Origin: an uncultured Peptococcaceae bacterium
Lineage (GTDB): Bacteria > Bacillota > Desulfitobacteriia > Desulfitobacteriales > Syntrophobotulaceae
Assembly (NCBI GenBank): GCA_937892995.1
Contig: CALBJS010000282.1
Location: forward strand, 1 to 9,797
Direction: 5' to 3'
DNA length: 9,797 nt
Shown here: one piece after another, positions 1 to 7,011 of the stretch
Position numbering within the stretch: the first letter of the stretch is position 1
Layout of the letters: each line of letters starts with the position of its first letter
Program-made: the position numbers and the translations under genes
Notes under the pieces: model-generated
Databases searched by the model: none
Told to the model about the DNA's origin: nothing
What the model saw: only the letters and a program-made list of their open reading frames with translations

Positions 1-615
1 GGAACGCTTGAGGAATTATGGGCTTTTAATACTGAGGAGGTTGCTAGGGCTATCGCGGATTCAGTAATACCTGTGATTTCAGCAGTGGGTCATGAGATTG
101 ATTATACTATAGCAGATTTTGTAGCTGATCTCAGGGCTCCCACTCCCTCTGCCGCGGCGGAAATGGCTATTCCCGCCTTTATTGATCTGCAAACTAGCAT
201 TTTAGCTTATGAAGAAAGATTAATACAAAAAGTTAATAATATAATTACACAAAAAAGGCATAGCGTAAAAGACTTTCTGCTGGATAAAACTTTGTCTCGA
301 ACAAGTTGGCGTATAGAACAATCCAAACAGGATTTGGATATTCTGTCTATGCGTTTACAAGAAGGTATGACTGGATTTGTCTCTAAAAAGGATGGTATAC
401 TTAAGCTATTAAGTGCTAAACTTGATTTACTTAATCCTCTAAACATTTTAGGGAGAGGATATACACTCGCCTATAATTCGGAAGGCGAAGTACTGTCTTC
501 AGTAAATCAGGTAAGAATAGGCGATAAATTATCTCTAAGACTTAGAGATGGTGTGGTAGATTGTAATGTGAGAAAGGTGAGCATAAGCGAGAATGACAAT
601 GGAGAAAAAAGATAA
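1..615 (+). CDS. xseA: Exonuclease VII large subunit, 3' part (5' end outside window)
   Basis: The frame is open from base 1, so this is the last 204 codons of a gene that is usually about 400 codons; the first ATG/GTG inside the window is not the real start. Exonuclease VII degrades single-stranded DNA from both ends and works with XseB in repair. The visible part begins in the catalytic domain: TLEELWAFN, then IPVISAVGHEIDYTIADFVADLRAPTP split over residues 23-49, with His31 and Asp34 of the GHExD motif matching residues reported as essential in the E. coli enzyme. A charged, helix-rich middle (about residues 60-135) fits the coiled coil that binds XseB. The C-terminal LNILGRGYTLAY motif (about 142-153) and a short beta-rich tail ending in DGVVDCNV are family hallmarks. 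The stop lies inside the start of xseB, a 23-nt overlap that suggests translational coupling. Confidence 0.96.
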   Translation, partial: GTLEELWAFNTEEVARAIADSVIPVISAVGHEIDYTIADFVADLRAPTPSAAAEMAIPAFIDLQTSILAYEERLIQKVNNIITQKRHSVKDFLLDKTLSRTSWRIEQSKQDLDILSMRLQEGMTGFVSKKDGILKLLSAKLDLLNPLNILGRGYTLAYNSEGEVLSSVNQVRIGDKLSLRLRDGVVDCNVRKVSISENDNGEKR

Positions 616-847
616 TAAGGAAAATATAAGTTTTGAGAAGGGCATTGAGAGGCTGGAACAGATTGTAGCTGATCTTGACCAGAGCAATGTACCCTTGGAG
701 CAAGCATTGGATCTATTCCGCGAAGGAATTGAACTCGTTAAGGATTGTAATAATCTCTTGGATTCGGCAGAAGCTAAAGTAGAAGTACTCTTAAAAGATA
801 ACGATGGTCAACTTGTCACTGAGAAACTAATAATATCTGGAGAATAG
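593..847 (+). CDS. xseB: Exonuclease VII small subunit
   Basis: This 84-residue protein has the normal length of XseB, the small helical subunit that binds the coiled coil of XseA to form exonuclease VII. The family pattern is clear: SFEKGIERLEQIVADLD near the N-terminus, then the PLEQALDLFREGIELVKDC helix and a final helix with LDSAEAKVEVLL, giving two helices in a hairpin. The start at 593 is preferred because AAAGGTGA at 573-580 sits 12 nt upstream; an in-frame ATG at 599 is a possible but more distant alternative. The gene starts inside xseA and ends 9 nt before ispA, so all three are probably on one message. Identity is secure from sequence and position. Confidence 0.95.
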   Translation: MTMEKKDNKENISFEKGIERLEQIVADLDQSNVPLEQALDLFREGIELVKDCNNLLDSAEAKVEVLLKDNDGQLVTEKLIISGE

Positions 848-856
848 ATAAAACTT

Positions 857-1723
857 ATGTTCAAACAACAATATGAAGAATACCTTAGATTAGTGGAACA
901 GTATCTTGATGATTTACCCTTCGAAAAAAACCTTATTTGTCAGAGTATGAATTATTCTTTGCTTGGAGGAGGGAAAAGGGTTAGGCCTGTTTTAGCCTTG
1001 GCTTGTGTAGAGCTTGTTGGAGGACGTCCTGAAGATTTTGTTAGAGAAGCAGCGGCTCTTGAGCTTCTTCACACCTATTCTTTAATTCATGATGATCTTC
1101 CTTCAATGGATAATGATGATTTCCGTCGTGGAAAGTTAGCTAATCATAAGGTGTTTGGGGAGGCTGCTGCAATTTTAACGGGTGATGCCTTACTTACCTA
1201 TTCTTTCGAGCTTTTAGCTCAATCCTTAGCAATTCCTTCTGATAGACAATTAAGGGTAATTAGGGAAACAGCACAGGCTGCAGGCTGGCAGGGCATGATA
1301 GGCGGGCAGATTCTTGACACACTTGGAAATGGTCAAGAAAATACCCTATCAAGTATCAAACTTATTCATGAAAAAAAGACAGGGGCACTTCTTATTGCTT
1401 CGGCACGTTTGGGTGCAATTCTAGGTGGAGGTACTGAAATAGAGATAGTCAAAATATCCGAATACGCTTCCTTTTTGGGATTAGCTTTCCAGATTAAAGA
1501 CGATATCTTGGATATTAGCGGTGAGAGCGAAGTGCTTGGAAAATCTCTCGGAAGTGATGAAAAACTAGCTAAAGCTACTTACACTTCTATTTTAGGGATA
1601 GAAGGAGCTAAGGACCATCTTTATAAGACAATAACATCCGCCAAGGAGATTATTGGATACTTTGGGACAAGTGCAGAGTTTTTATCCTCATTAGCAGATT
1701 ATATCGCGGAACGTAATAGTTGA
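857..1723 (+). CDS. ispA: Farnesyl diphosphate synthase (polyprenyl synthetase family)
   Basis: This enzyme condenses isopentenyl diphosphate with allylic diphosphates, most likely to make C15 farnesyl diphosphate for undecaprenyl phosphate and other isoprenoids. The 288-residue length is normal. Visible motifs in order are GGGKRVRP (38-44, substrate phosphate binding), the first Asp-rich motif HDDLPSMDND (78-87, with the two extra residues of the bacterial type II form), GGQ (149-151), KKTG (173-176), the second Asp-rich motif FQIKDDILD (211-219) and GKSLGSDEKLAKATY (228-242). Tyr74, five residues before the first Asp-rich motif, matches the aromatic residue known to limit chain length to C15 in Geobacillus FPP synthase. 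A geranylgeranyl product cannot be ruled out. It follows xseB by 9 nt; a weak GGAG at 839-842 is the only visible ribosome binding site. Confidence 0.93.
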   Translation: MFKQQYEEYLRLVEQYLDDLPFEKNLICQSMNYSLLGGGKRVRPVLALACVELVGGRPEDFVREAAALELLHTYSLIHDDLPSMDNDDFRRGKLANHKVFGEAAAILTGDALLTYSFELLAQSLAIPSDRQLRVIRETAQAAGWQGMIGGQILDTLGNGQENTLSSIKLIHEKKTGALLIASARLGAILGGGTEIEIVKISEYASFLGLAFQIKDDILDISGESEVLGKSLGSDEKLAKATYTSILGIEGAKDHLYKTITSAKEIIGYFGTSAEFLSSLADYIAERNS

Positions 1724-1776
1724 TATTTTATGTCGTTAGTAACTTCAGTAGTTTAGTCTAAAGGTGGTCAATAATT

Positions 1777-2235
1777 ATGAATCACTTTTCTTCGATAATG
1801 GATAATAAGATCATGTGGGTCTCCCTTGCAGCTTGGTTTCTTGCTCAGGCAGCGAAAATCCTACTTAATTTCCTATTGGAAAAAAAGTGGGATTTCAATC
1901 TCTTAGTGAGTTCCGGAGGTTTTCCCAGCTCTCACACTTCTATTGTCTGTGCTCTAGCAATAAGTATAGGAAAGGTGGAGGGCTGGAATTCCGCTTTATT
2001 TGCTATAGCAGTAGCTTTAGCAGTGATTGTAATGTATGATGCCGCGGGAGTACGAAGAGCTGCTGGAAACCACGCTAGGGTCATCAATTACTTGGTTGAA
2101 TGGATGAGACAGTATCAAGCTGATCGCTTAGCGTATAATTTACAGGAAGAAAGATTAAAAGAGCTTATTGGACATACTCCTTTTGAGGTGTTTGGAGGTG
2201 CCATTTTGGGATGTGCTATAGGATTAATTTTTTAA
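1777..2235 (+). CDS. Divergent PAP2 family (DUF212) membrane protein, YuiD-like
   Basis: This is a 152-residue integral membrane protein of the DUF212 or divergent PAP2 family, the group of B. subtilis YuiD. Family motifs are unmistakable: GGFPSSHTS (47-55), MYDAAGVRRAAGNHA (86-100) and ELIGHTPFEVFGGAILG (129-145). Hydrophobic helices occur at about 13-34, 53-66, 72-88 and 137-152. PSSHT resembles the PAP2 phosphatase PSGH box and Arg93-x5-His99 resembles the third PAP2 box, but the usual Asp four residues after the His is absent (Ile103), and no KxxxxxxRP box is visible. Biochemical function is not established. Its place between a prenyl diphosphate synthase and dxs makes a prenyl-phosphate role attractive but unproven. 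A good ribosome binding site, AAAGGTGGT at 1760-1768, fixes the ATG start. Confidence 0.9.
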   Translation: MNHFSSIMDNKIMWVSLAAWFLAQAAKILLNFLLEKKWDFNLLVSSGGFPSSHTSIVCALAISIGKVEGWNSALFAIAVALAVIVMYDAAGVRRAAGNHARVINYLVEWMRQYQADRLAYNLQEERLKELIGHTPFEVFGGAILGCAIGLIF

Positions 2236-2304
2236 CAAAATACTTCAATAATTTAAACTAAAACCTAAATGTTACGAAAAAGTTTTAGGGGATTCTTTTT
2301 TGCT

Positions 2305-2310
2305 GGGAGG
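2305..2310 (+). promoter_or_regulatory. Ribosome binding site for the TTG-started membrane protein
   Basis: GGGAGG lies 12 nt before a TTG codon at 2323. There is no ATG or GTG in frame nearby, so this site decides the start of the downstream gene. Confidence 0.55.
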
Positions 2311-2322
2311 TAGAGAGTTTCT

Positions 2323-2907
2323 TTGGCTGTTAAAAAGAAAAGAAGTCTTAGATATATAATCACGGTCTTGATTGGTACCTTTATTATAGCTGTGATTTTA
2401 GGAAGCGGTACAGAAGCCATCCTAAGATTTTTTCCGTTAAGCTTGACATGGATTCTATTGATCATCGTAATATTGATTGGTATTGTATTTGATATCATCG
2501 GCATAGCCGTCACTGCCGCAGATGAAGCACCCCATCATGCCCGTGCGGCAAAAAAAGTATTTGGTGCAAGACAATCAGTATATTTGATAAAACGTGCTGA
2601 TATTGTAGCGAATTTTGCTAATGACATAGTAGGAGATATTACTGGAACATTAAGTGGTGCTATGGGTGCTACGATAATTATTAGTGTTGTCAACTATTAT
2701 CCGGAGTTGAATAGTTGGAAGATTGTCTTAAATATATTAATTCTAGCTTTAATTGCATCTTGCACTGTTACAGGGAAAGCTTGGGGGAAATCTCTCGCTA
2801 TTAATGAAGCAAATAGGATTATTGAATTCACTGGCAGAATAGTGGCCGGTTTGGAAAAATTCACAGGTTTACATCTTACTCAAGCACCTAAAAGAGGAGG
2901 AAAATGA
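2323..2907 (+). CDS. Small integral membrane protein, possibly CorB/DUF21-like
   Basis: I do not recognise this 194-residue protein with certainty. After a basic N-terminus (AVKKKRSLR) come hydrophobic segments at about 11-27, 42-64, 103-123 and 132-150, giving probably four membrane helices. A polar stretch (65-100) contains ADEAPHHARAAKKVFGARQ, and the tail is charged and ends in KRGGK. The middle, with an E(x)n-ARAAKKVFGARQ segment followed by a hydrophobic stretch, loosely resembles the DUF21 membrane domain of CNNM/CorB-type Mg2+/Co2+ exporters; if so it is a short form lacking the CBS and CorC_HlyC domains. That assignment is tentative. The TTG start is chosen from the GGGAGG site at 2305-2310. 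The gene ends one base before dxs, and the dxs ribosome binding site is inside its last codons, so the two are likely co-translated. Confidence 0.8.
   Translation: MAVKKKRSLRYIITVLIGTFIIAVILGSGTEAILRFFPLSLTWILLIIVILIGIVFDIIGIAVTAADEAPHHARAAKKVFGARQSVYLIKRADIVANFANDIVGDITGTLSGAMGATIIISVVNYYPELNSWKIVLNILILALIASCTVTGKAWGKSLAINEANRIIEFTGRIVAGLEKFTGLHLTQAPKRGGK
2893..2900 (+). promoter_or_regulatory. Strong ribosome binding site selecting the TTG start of dxs
   Basis: AGAGGAGG ends 8 nt before TTG at 2909. The ATG at 2904-2906 is out of frame with dxs, so the TTG is the only sensible start. A near-perfect ribosome binding site with a weak start codon suggests moderated initiation. Confidence 0.75.
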
Positions 2908-2908
2908 T

Positions 2909-4795
2909 TTGCGGTTTCTCAATATTATAGATTCTCCTACTGACTTAAGAAAATTAAGCTATAATGACCTTGCGGAATTAGCAGAAGAAATTCGCCAGGA
3001 GATGATCGATGTTGTCTCTAAAAACGGAGGTCATTTAGCACCGAATTTAGGGGTAGTAGAACTTACTATAGCTCTTCATAAAGTTTTTGATACTCCAAAG
3101 GACAAAATAATCTGGGATGTCGGACATCAGACTTATATTCATAAACTATTGACCAGCCGCAAGGATAAATTTAAAACTATTCGTCAGTTTCAAGGATTAG
3201 CGGGTTTCCCTAAAAGAGAAGAAAGCGTCCATGATTGTTTTAATACCGGCCACTCCAGTACCTCTATTTCTGCCGCTTTAGGGTTTGCTAAAGCTAGAGA
3301 TATAAACCAAGATAATTATCATGTTGTCGCAGTTATCGGTGATGGTGCTATGAGCGGAGGTATGGCTTATGAAGCTTTAAACCATGCTGGAAATAGTGAT
3401 AGTAACTTGATCGTAGTACTTAATGACAATGAAATGTTTATCTCGCATAATGTAGGGGCAATGTCATCTTATCTTAATAAAATTAGAACTGCTCCTCTTT
3501 ATGATAAAAAGAAGAAAGATTTAGAAAAATTTCTCAGAAATATCCCCGGGATAGGATCTTCCGTGGTAAAAGCTGCCGGTAAGGCTAAGGACGGGATTAA
3601 ATATTTTTTAGTACCGGGTTTACTATTCGAAGAACTTGGTCTTACTTATCTCGGTCCGATAGATGGGCATGATATTCCTGCACTTGAAATGGTTCTTAAT
3701 CAAGCAAAACTTAAAAAGGGACCAGTTTTGGTGCATGTAGTAACCTGTAAAGGTAAAGGCTATGAACCGGCTAAGAAAAACCCGGATATTTTTCATGGGG
3801 TTGGACCATTTAGCAAAGAAACAGGAGAAATAATCAGAAAGGAAGCTCCTCCGACCTACACTCAAATTTTCGGTAAGACTGTCTGTGAATTAGCCCAAAG
3901 GGATGATAGTATAGTAGCTGTCACCGCCGCAATGGGTAATGGAACGGGGTTGAATGGATTCGGCAAACTTTTTCCTAAGAGATTTTTTGATGTGGGTATA
4001 GCTGAGCAACATGCGGTAACCTTTGCGGCGGCCTTAGCATTGGCAGGTTTAAAGCCGGTAGTTTCAATGTACTCAACTTTTTATCAGAGAGCCTATGATC
4101 AAGTGTTGCATGATATTTGTTTGCAAAACGCTAAGGTTGTCCTTGCCGTAGACAGGGCAGGGATAGTTGGAGAAGATGGACCTACTCATCATGGTATCTT
4201 TGACATTTCTTTCTTCAGAGCAATCCCTAACCTTACATTAATGGCTCCCAAAGATGAAAATGAGCTAAGACATATGATTTACTCAGCTTTTACTTTTGAA
4301 AATCCTGTAGCAATTCGTTATCCAAGGTCAACTGGTTTTGGAGTTAATATAGATGCCGATTTTTCGCTTATACCCCAAGGAAAAGCTGAGCTACTGAAGG
4401 ATGGAGAAGATCTTACTCTTATTGGGTTTGGACCCGTTGTCTATATGTGTTTGGAAGCGGCCAAAGAACTTGAACTAAAAGGGATTCAAGCCGGTGTTAT
4501 TAACTTAAGGTTTATCAATCCTCTAGATAATGAAATGATCTTAAGTCAGGCTAAGAAAACTGAGAATATAGTAACAGTTGAGGACCACATTCTTGCTGGA
4601 GGAATGGGGAGTGCCATATTGGAGTTTTTAAAGGCTGAAGGGGTTAACGATATTGCCGTAGAACGGCTCGGTTATAATAACTATGTTGAACATGGCTCTA
4701 TTCCCCTTCTTCATAAGGCTTATGGTATCGATCCCAAGCAAATTATTGAGGTCTCTGAAAAGTTAGTAAGGAAAAAACGAGAGAAGGTTCGTTAA
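2909..4795 (+). CDS. dxs: 1-deoxy-D-xylulose-5-phosphate synthase
   Basis: DXS joins pyruvate and glyceraldehyde 3-phosphate, using thiamine diphosphate and Mg2+, to make DXP, the entry and usual control point of the MEP isoprenoid pathway. The 628-residue length is normal. Seen in order: GGHLAPNLGVVELT (40-53, His42 in the active site), WDVGHQTYIHK (69-79), FNTGHSSTSISAALG (111-125), the thiamine-diphosphate motif GDGAMSGG (144-151) closing with NDNEM (172-176), then DVGIAEQHAV (361-370) with catalytic Glu366. DRAGIVGEDGPTHHG (415-429) carries the substrate-site Asp423 and His427. The C-terminal transketolase domain includes GFGPVVYMCLEAAKEL and VEDHILAGGMGSAI. Translation starts at TTG behind AGAGGAGG. 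The gene ends directly against tlyA with no gap. Its linkage to ispA puts two steps of isoprenoid synthesis on one probable transcript. Confidence 0.98.
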   Translation: MRFLNIIDSPTDLRKLSYNDLAELAEEIRQEMIDVVSKNGGHLAPNLGVVELTIALHKVFDTPKDKIIWDVGHQTYIHKLLTSRKDKFKTIRQFQGLAGFPKREESVHDCFNTGHSSTSISAALGFAKARDINQDNYHVVAVIGDGAMSGGMAYEALNHAGNSDSNLIVVLNDNEMFISHNVGAMSSYLNKIRTAPLYDKKKKDLEKFLRNIPGIGSSVVKAAGKAKDGIKYFLVPGLLFEELGLTYLGPIDGHDIPALEMVLNQAKLKKGPVLVHVVTCKGKGYEPAKKNPDIFHGVGPFSKETGEIIRKEAPPTYTQIFGKTVCELAQRDDSIVAVTAAMGNGTGLNGFGKLFPKRFFDVGIAEQHAVTFAAALALAGLKPVVSMYSTFYQRAYDQVLHDICLQNAKVVLAVDRAGIVGEDGPTHHGIFDISFFRAIPNLTLMAPKDENELRHMIYSAFTFENPVAIRYPRSTGFGVNIDADFSLIPQGKAELLKDGEDLTLIGFGPVVYMCLEAAKELELKGIQAGVINLRFINPLDNEMILSQAKKTENIVTVEDHILAGGMGSAILEFLKAEGVNDIAVERLGYNNYVEHGSIPLLHKAYGIDPKQIIEVSEKLVRKKREKVR

Positions 4796-5614
4796 GTGGC
4801 CAAGGAAAAAACTAGATTAGATACCCTCCTGGTTCAAAAAGGTTTGGTAAATAGTAGAGAAAAAGCCAAATCCTTAATTATGGCTGGTAAGGTGTTTAGT
4901 GACAATCTCCGTCTTGATAAACCAGGAATGATGATAAATGATAATCAAAGCCTAACGATCAAAGGTGAGGTTCATCCTTTTGTATCTCGTGGAGGTTTAA
5001 AGTTAGCGAAAGCTATTGAAGTATTTAAAGTGGATTTAAAAGATAAGATAATAGCTGATATTGGGGCCTCTACCGGGGGATTTACGGATTGTGCACTCCA
5101 GAACGGTGCATTGCAGGTTTATGCTATTGATGTAGGCTATGGACAGTTAGACTGGAAACTTCGTAATGATAAGAGAGTAAAATGTTTCGAAAGAACAAAT
5201 GCTCGTTATCTAAATCAGGATAGTCTTCCTAGGAAAGTAGATATGGTAGTTTGTGATGTATCATTTATTTCCTTAACGAAGATATTTCCTGCGATGCTCT
5301 TAATTCTAAAAGAGGATGGTCAAGTTTTGGCCCTAATTAAACCTCAGTTCGAGGCCGGGCCGGAGAACGTCGGCAAAAATGGGGTAGTTAGAGACCCCGA
5401 AGTACATAAAATGGTTTTAGAAAATATTTTAGGGGAAGCAGTACGACTTGGTTTTGTAATTAGGGGTCTTGATTTTTCTCCTATTCGTGGTCCCGAGGGA
5501 AATATAGAATTTTTAGCCTGGCTGGCTAAAAAAGATACCGAAAAGGTAAACAGCTTTGATTGGATTCAGAAGATCTCTGCTTTGGTTCAGCAAGCTAAGC
5601 TTGGAACGGAGTGA
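4796..5614 (+). CDS. tlyA: TlyA-family rRNA 2'-O-methyltransferase
   Basis: TlyA uses S-adenosylmethionine to 2'-O-methylate rRNA cytidines (23S C1920, in some species also 16S C1409). Family members have also been called hemolysins, a name that is probably misleading. Length is typical at 272 residues. An S4 RNA-binding domain occupies about 5-60 (RLDTLLVQKGLVNSREKAK, then GKVFSDN), followed by the linker VSRGGLKL and an FtsJ-like Rossmann domain with SAM motif DIGASTGGFTDCAL (88-101). The likely catalytic tetrad is Lys69, Asp154 (VCDVSFIS), Lys182 (LIKPQFE) and Glu238. The gene starts with GTG immediately after the dxs stop, with AGAAGG (4782-4787) 8 nt upstream inside dxs, and its last codons contain the nadK ribosome binding site. 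Whether the substrate is 23S alone or also 16S rRNA cannot be told here. Confidence 0.95.
   Translation: MAKEKTRLDTLLVQKGLVNSREKAKSLIMAGKVFSDNLRLDKPGMMINDNQSLTIKGEVHPFVSRGGLKLAKAIEVFKVDLKDKIIADIGASTGGFTDCALQNGALQVYAIDVGYGQLDWKLRNDKRVKCFERTNARYLNQDSLPRKVDMVVCDVSFISLTKIFPAMLLILKEDGQVLALIKPQFEAGPENVGKNGVVRDPEVHKMVLENILGEAVRLGFVIRGLDFSPIRGPEGNIEFLAWLAKKDTEKVNSFDWIQKISALVQQAKLGTE
5608..5614 (+). promoter_or_regulatory. Ribosome binding site inside tlyA end, favouring ATG start of nadK
   Basis: GGAGTGA overlaps the tlyA stop codon and lies 5 nt (GGAG core 8 nt) before ATG at 5620. It also contains the GTG at 5611 that could be read as a start, but that GTG would have no good ribosome binding site of its own. 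Confidence 0.6.
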
Positions 5615-5619
5615 AAAAG

Positions 5620-6435
5620 ATGAACAATAAGATGGGTTTGTGGGTTAATCGTTCTAAAATTGATTCGGAAAGCCTTATACCTCAATTAATCTATTGGTTC
5701 AATCGCCTGGGCTGGGATACTATTCTGGAATGGGATAAAGAAAAAACTCAAGATGTCGATTTTGTTCTTTCCTTAGGGGGAGATGGAACAGTATTAGAAG
5801 CAGCACGTGAAGCTGCCCCATACAATATTCCAGTCTTAGGAGTAAATTATGGTCGTCTTGGTTTTTTATGTGAAGTGGAACGAGGCGAAATCTATTTTGC
5901 TTTAAAAAAGGTTTTACGAAAGGAATATTCTGTCGAAGAAAGACTAATGATGATTGCATCTTTTACCGGATCAGAAGAAAAGCAACAGTATACGGTTTTA
6001 AATGACGTGGTTTTCCTTCGCGAAAGTACGGAAACCCTAGTTACTTTACAGGTGAAATTATCGGGTGAGCCAATTGCTAGCCCTCCTTCCGATGGTTTAA
6101 TCATCGCTACCCCTACAGGATCTACCGCCTATTCGCTTTCCGCCGGTGGGCCGGTGGTTAGCCCGGAGGTCGAGGCTATGATTATTACCCCTTTGGCGGC
6201 ACATGCCCTTTCTTCTAGACCAATGGTGGTTTCTCATAATGAGAAAATTGATGTTATCCTGACCAGGGGAAACTCCTGCCGGGTTACTTTTGACGGAAAA
6301 CATACTATTATTCTGAATTCCGGAGAGGCTGTTCGTATCGTTACCTCACCTCTTAAGGCTAAATTTATCCGCCTTGGGGGCCGTAGTTTTCCTAAAGTAG
6401 TAAGGGAAAAGTTAAGGGATCGTTGGCATGAATAA
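5620..6435 (+). CDS. nadK: NAD kinase (ATP- or polyphosphate-dependent)
   Basis: NadK phosphorylates NAD to NADP in the cytoplasm, the only known route to NADP. The protein is 271 residues from ATG 5620, a normal bacterial size. Motifs: SLGGDGTVLEAAR (51-63) with the GGDGT phosphate-binding signature, GVNYGRLGFL (74-83), LNDVVFLRES (127-136) with the NAD-binding Asn-Asp pair, SDGLIIATPTGSTAYSLSAGGP (157-178 in two adjoining pieces), and TPLAAHALSSRP (190-201). The ATG at 5620 is preferred over GTG 5611 (three codons longer) because GGAGTGA is ideally placed for the ATG. The gene is coupled to tlyA upstream and overlaps the broken methyltransferase gene by 8 nt. In B. subtilis nadK genes lie elsewhere; the tlyA-nadK-argR order is a clostridial arrangement. 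Confidence 0.96.
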   Translation: MNNKMGLWVNRSKIDSESLIPQLIYWFNRLGWDTILEWDKEKTQDVDFVLSLGGDGTVLEAAREAAPYNIPVLGVNYGRLGFLCEVERGEIYFALKKVLRKEYSVEERLMMIASFTGSEEKQQYTVLNDVVFLRESTETLVTLQVKLSGEPIASPPSDGLIIATPTGSTAYSLSAGGPVVSPEVEAMIITPLAAHALSSRPMVVSHNEKIDVILTRGNSCRVTFDGKHTIILNSGEAVRIVTSPLKAKFIRLGGRSFPKVVREKLRDRWHE

Positions 6436-7011
6436 AAGAGTCAAAAATAGAGGAATTCAAGATATAAACATCCTTGTAAGGGATTATTTAGAGAAAGTTA
6501 TCAAGAAAGGCGATCTTGTAGTTGATGCCACAGGGATACTTTGTTTTTAGCCCGGTGTGTTGGAGTTGAAGGTAAGGTCTTTGCTTTTGATATTCAAGAA
6601 GAAGCTATCAAAGTGACTCGTGGATTACTTATAGAGCAAAAAATGTTTGATAGAGTAAAATTATTGCATGAAAGTCATAGTAAAATAGCTAGTTATATAT
6701 CTGGAGGGGTAAAGGCAGTTATTTTTAATCTTGGATATTTGCCGGGTAGTGATAAAAAAATTACCACCCAAGCGGATATAACAGTTCAAGCAGTTGCTCA
6801 AGCATTGAATTTGCTGTTGGAAAAAGGGATAATTGCAATTACAGTCTATCGCGGTCATGATGGTGGGCCGGAAGAATCCCTGGCCTTAATCAACTTCCTA
6901 TCTGGACTTTCTAAAAAGGATTTTAGTGTCCTTCAGGGAATATACCTTAATCAAGGAGAATTTTCTCCTTACTGGATAATGATTCAAAAAATAGGGGGGG
7001 ATAATGGATGA
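6428..7011 (+). pseudogene. Frameshifted class I SAM-dependent methyltransferase, YtqB/MnmM-like
   Basis: Two adjoining frames together make one YtqB/MnmM-type protein, the family that methylates wobble-uridine derivatives in tRNA. The first frame (6428-6550, 40 codons) starts at ATG behind AAGGGAT (6414-6420), runs through KKGDLVVDATG and stops at TAG 6548. The second, one frame back, takes over near 6535 as DTLFLARCVG and continues to 7011 with AFDIQEEAIKVTRGLL, FNLGYLPGSDKKITTQ, ITVYRGHDGGPEES and LNQGEFSPYWIMIQK, all family motifs. Between DAT and DT the family normally has A/M-G-N-G-H, the SAM-binding motif I; here only two bases remain where 15 are expected, so about 13 nt are missing. 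With them restored the protein would be about 198 residues, the normal size. No further stops are present, so the lesion is recent or is a sequencing/assembly error. Overlaps nadK by 8 nt and argR by 4 nt. Confidence 0.85.

Noticed and set aside
2258..2288. Terminator between the YuiD-like gene and the next membrane-protein gene
   Set aside because: CTAAAAC and GTTTTAG can pair, but the stem is short and AT-rich with a 17-nt loop, and the T-run at 2295-2300 is separated from it by several bases. Readthrough seems likely.
3623..3865. Minus-strand reading frames such as this one, and those at 207-446, 5720-5959 and 8864-9169
   Set aside because: All lie opposite strongly conserved genes, have no recognisable motifs, and are explained as antisense shadows.
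5611..5619. GTG start of nadK three codons upstream
   Set aside because: It would have only a weak ribosome binding site, whereas GGAGTGA at 5608-5614 is well placed for ATG 5620. It remains possible, and the difference is only three residues.
6530..6550. Programmed -1 frameshift joining the two methyltransferase frames
   Set aside because: A -1 shift at 6533-6535 would join the frames, but there is no X XXY YYZ slippery heptamer or clear stimulatory structure, and the joined product would still lack most of the SAM-binding motif.
6541..7011. Independent 156-residue protein starting at TTG 6541
   Set aside because: Its first residues (LFLARCVG) align with the middle of the methyltransferase fold just after motif I, so it is the downstream half of a broken gene. 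AGGGA at 6532-6536 is only 4 nt away and is a poor site.
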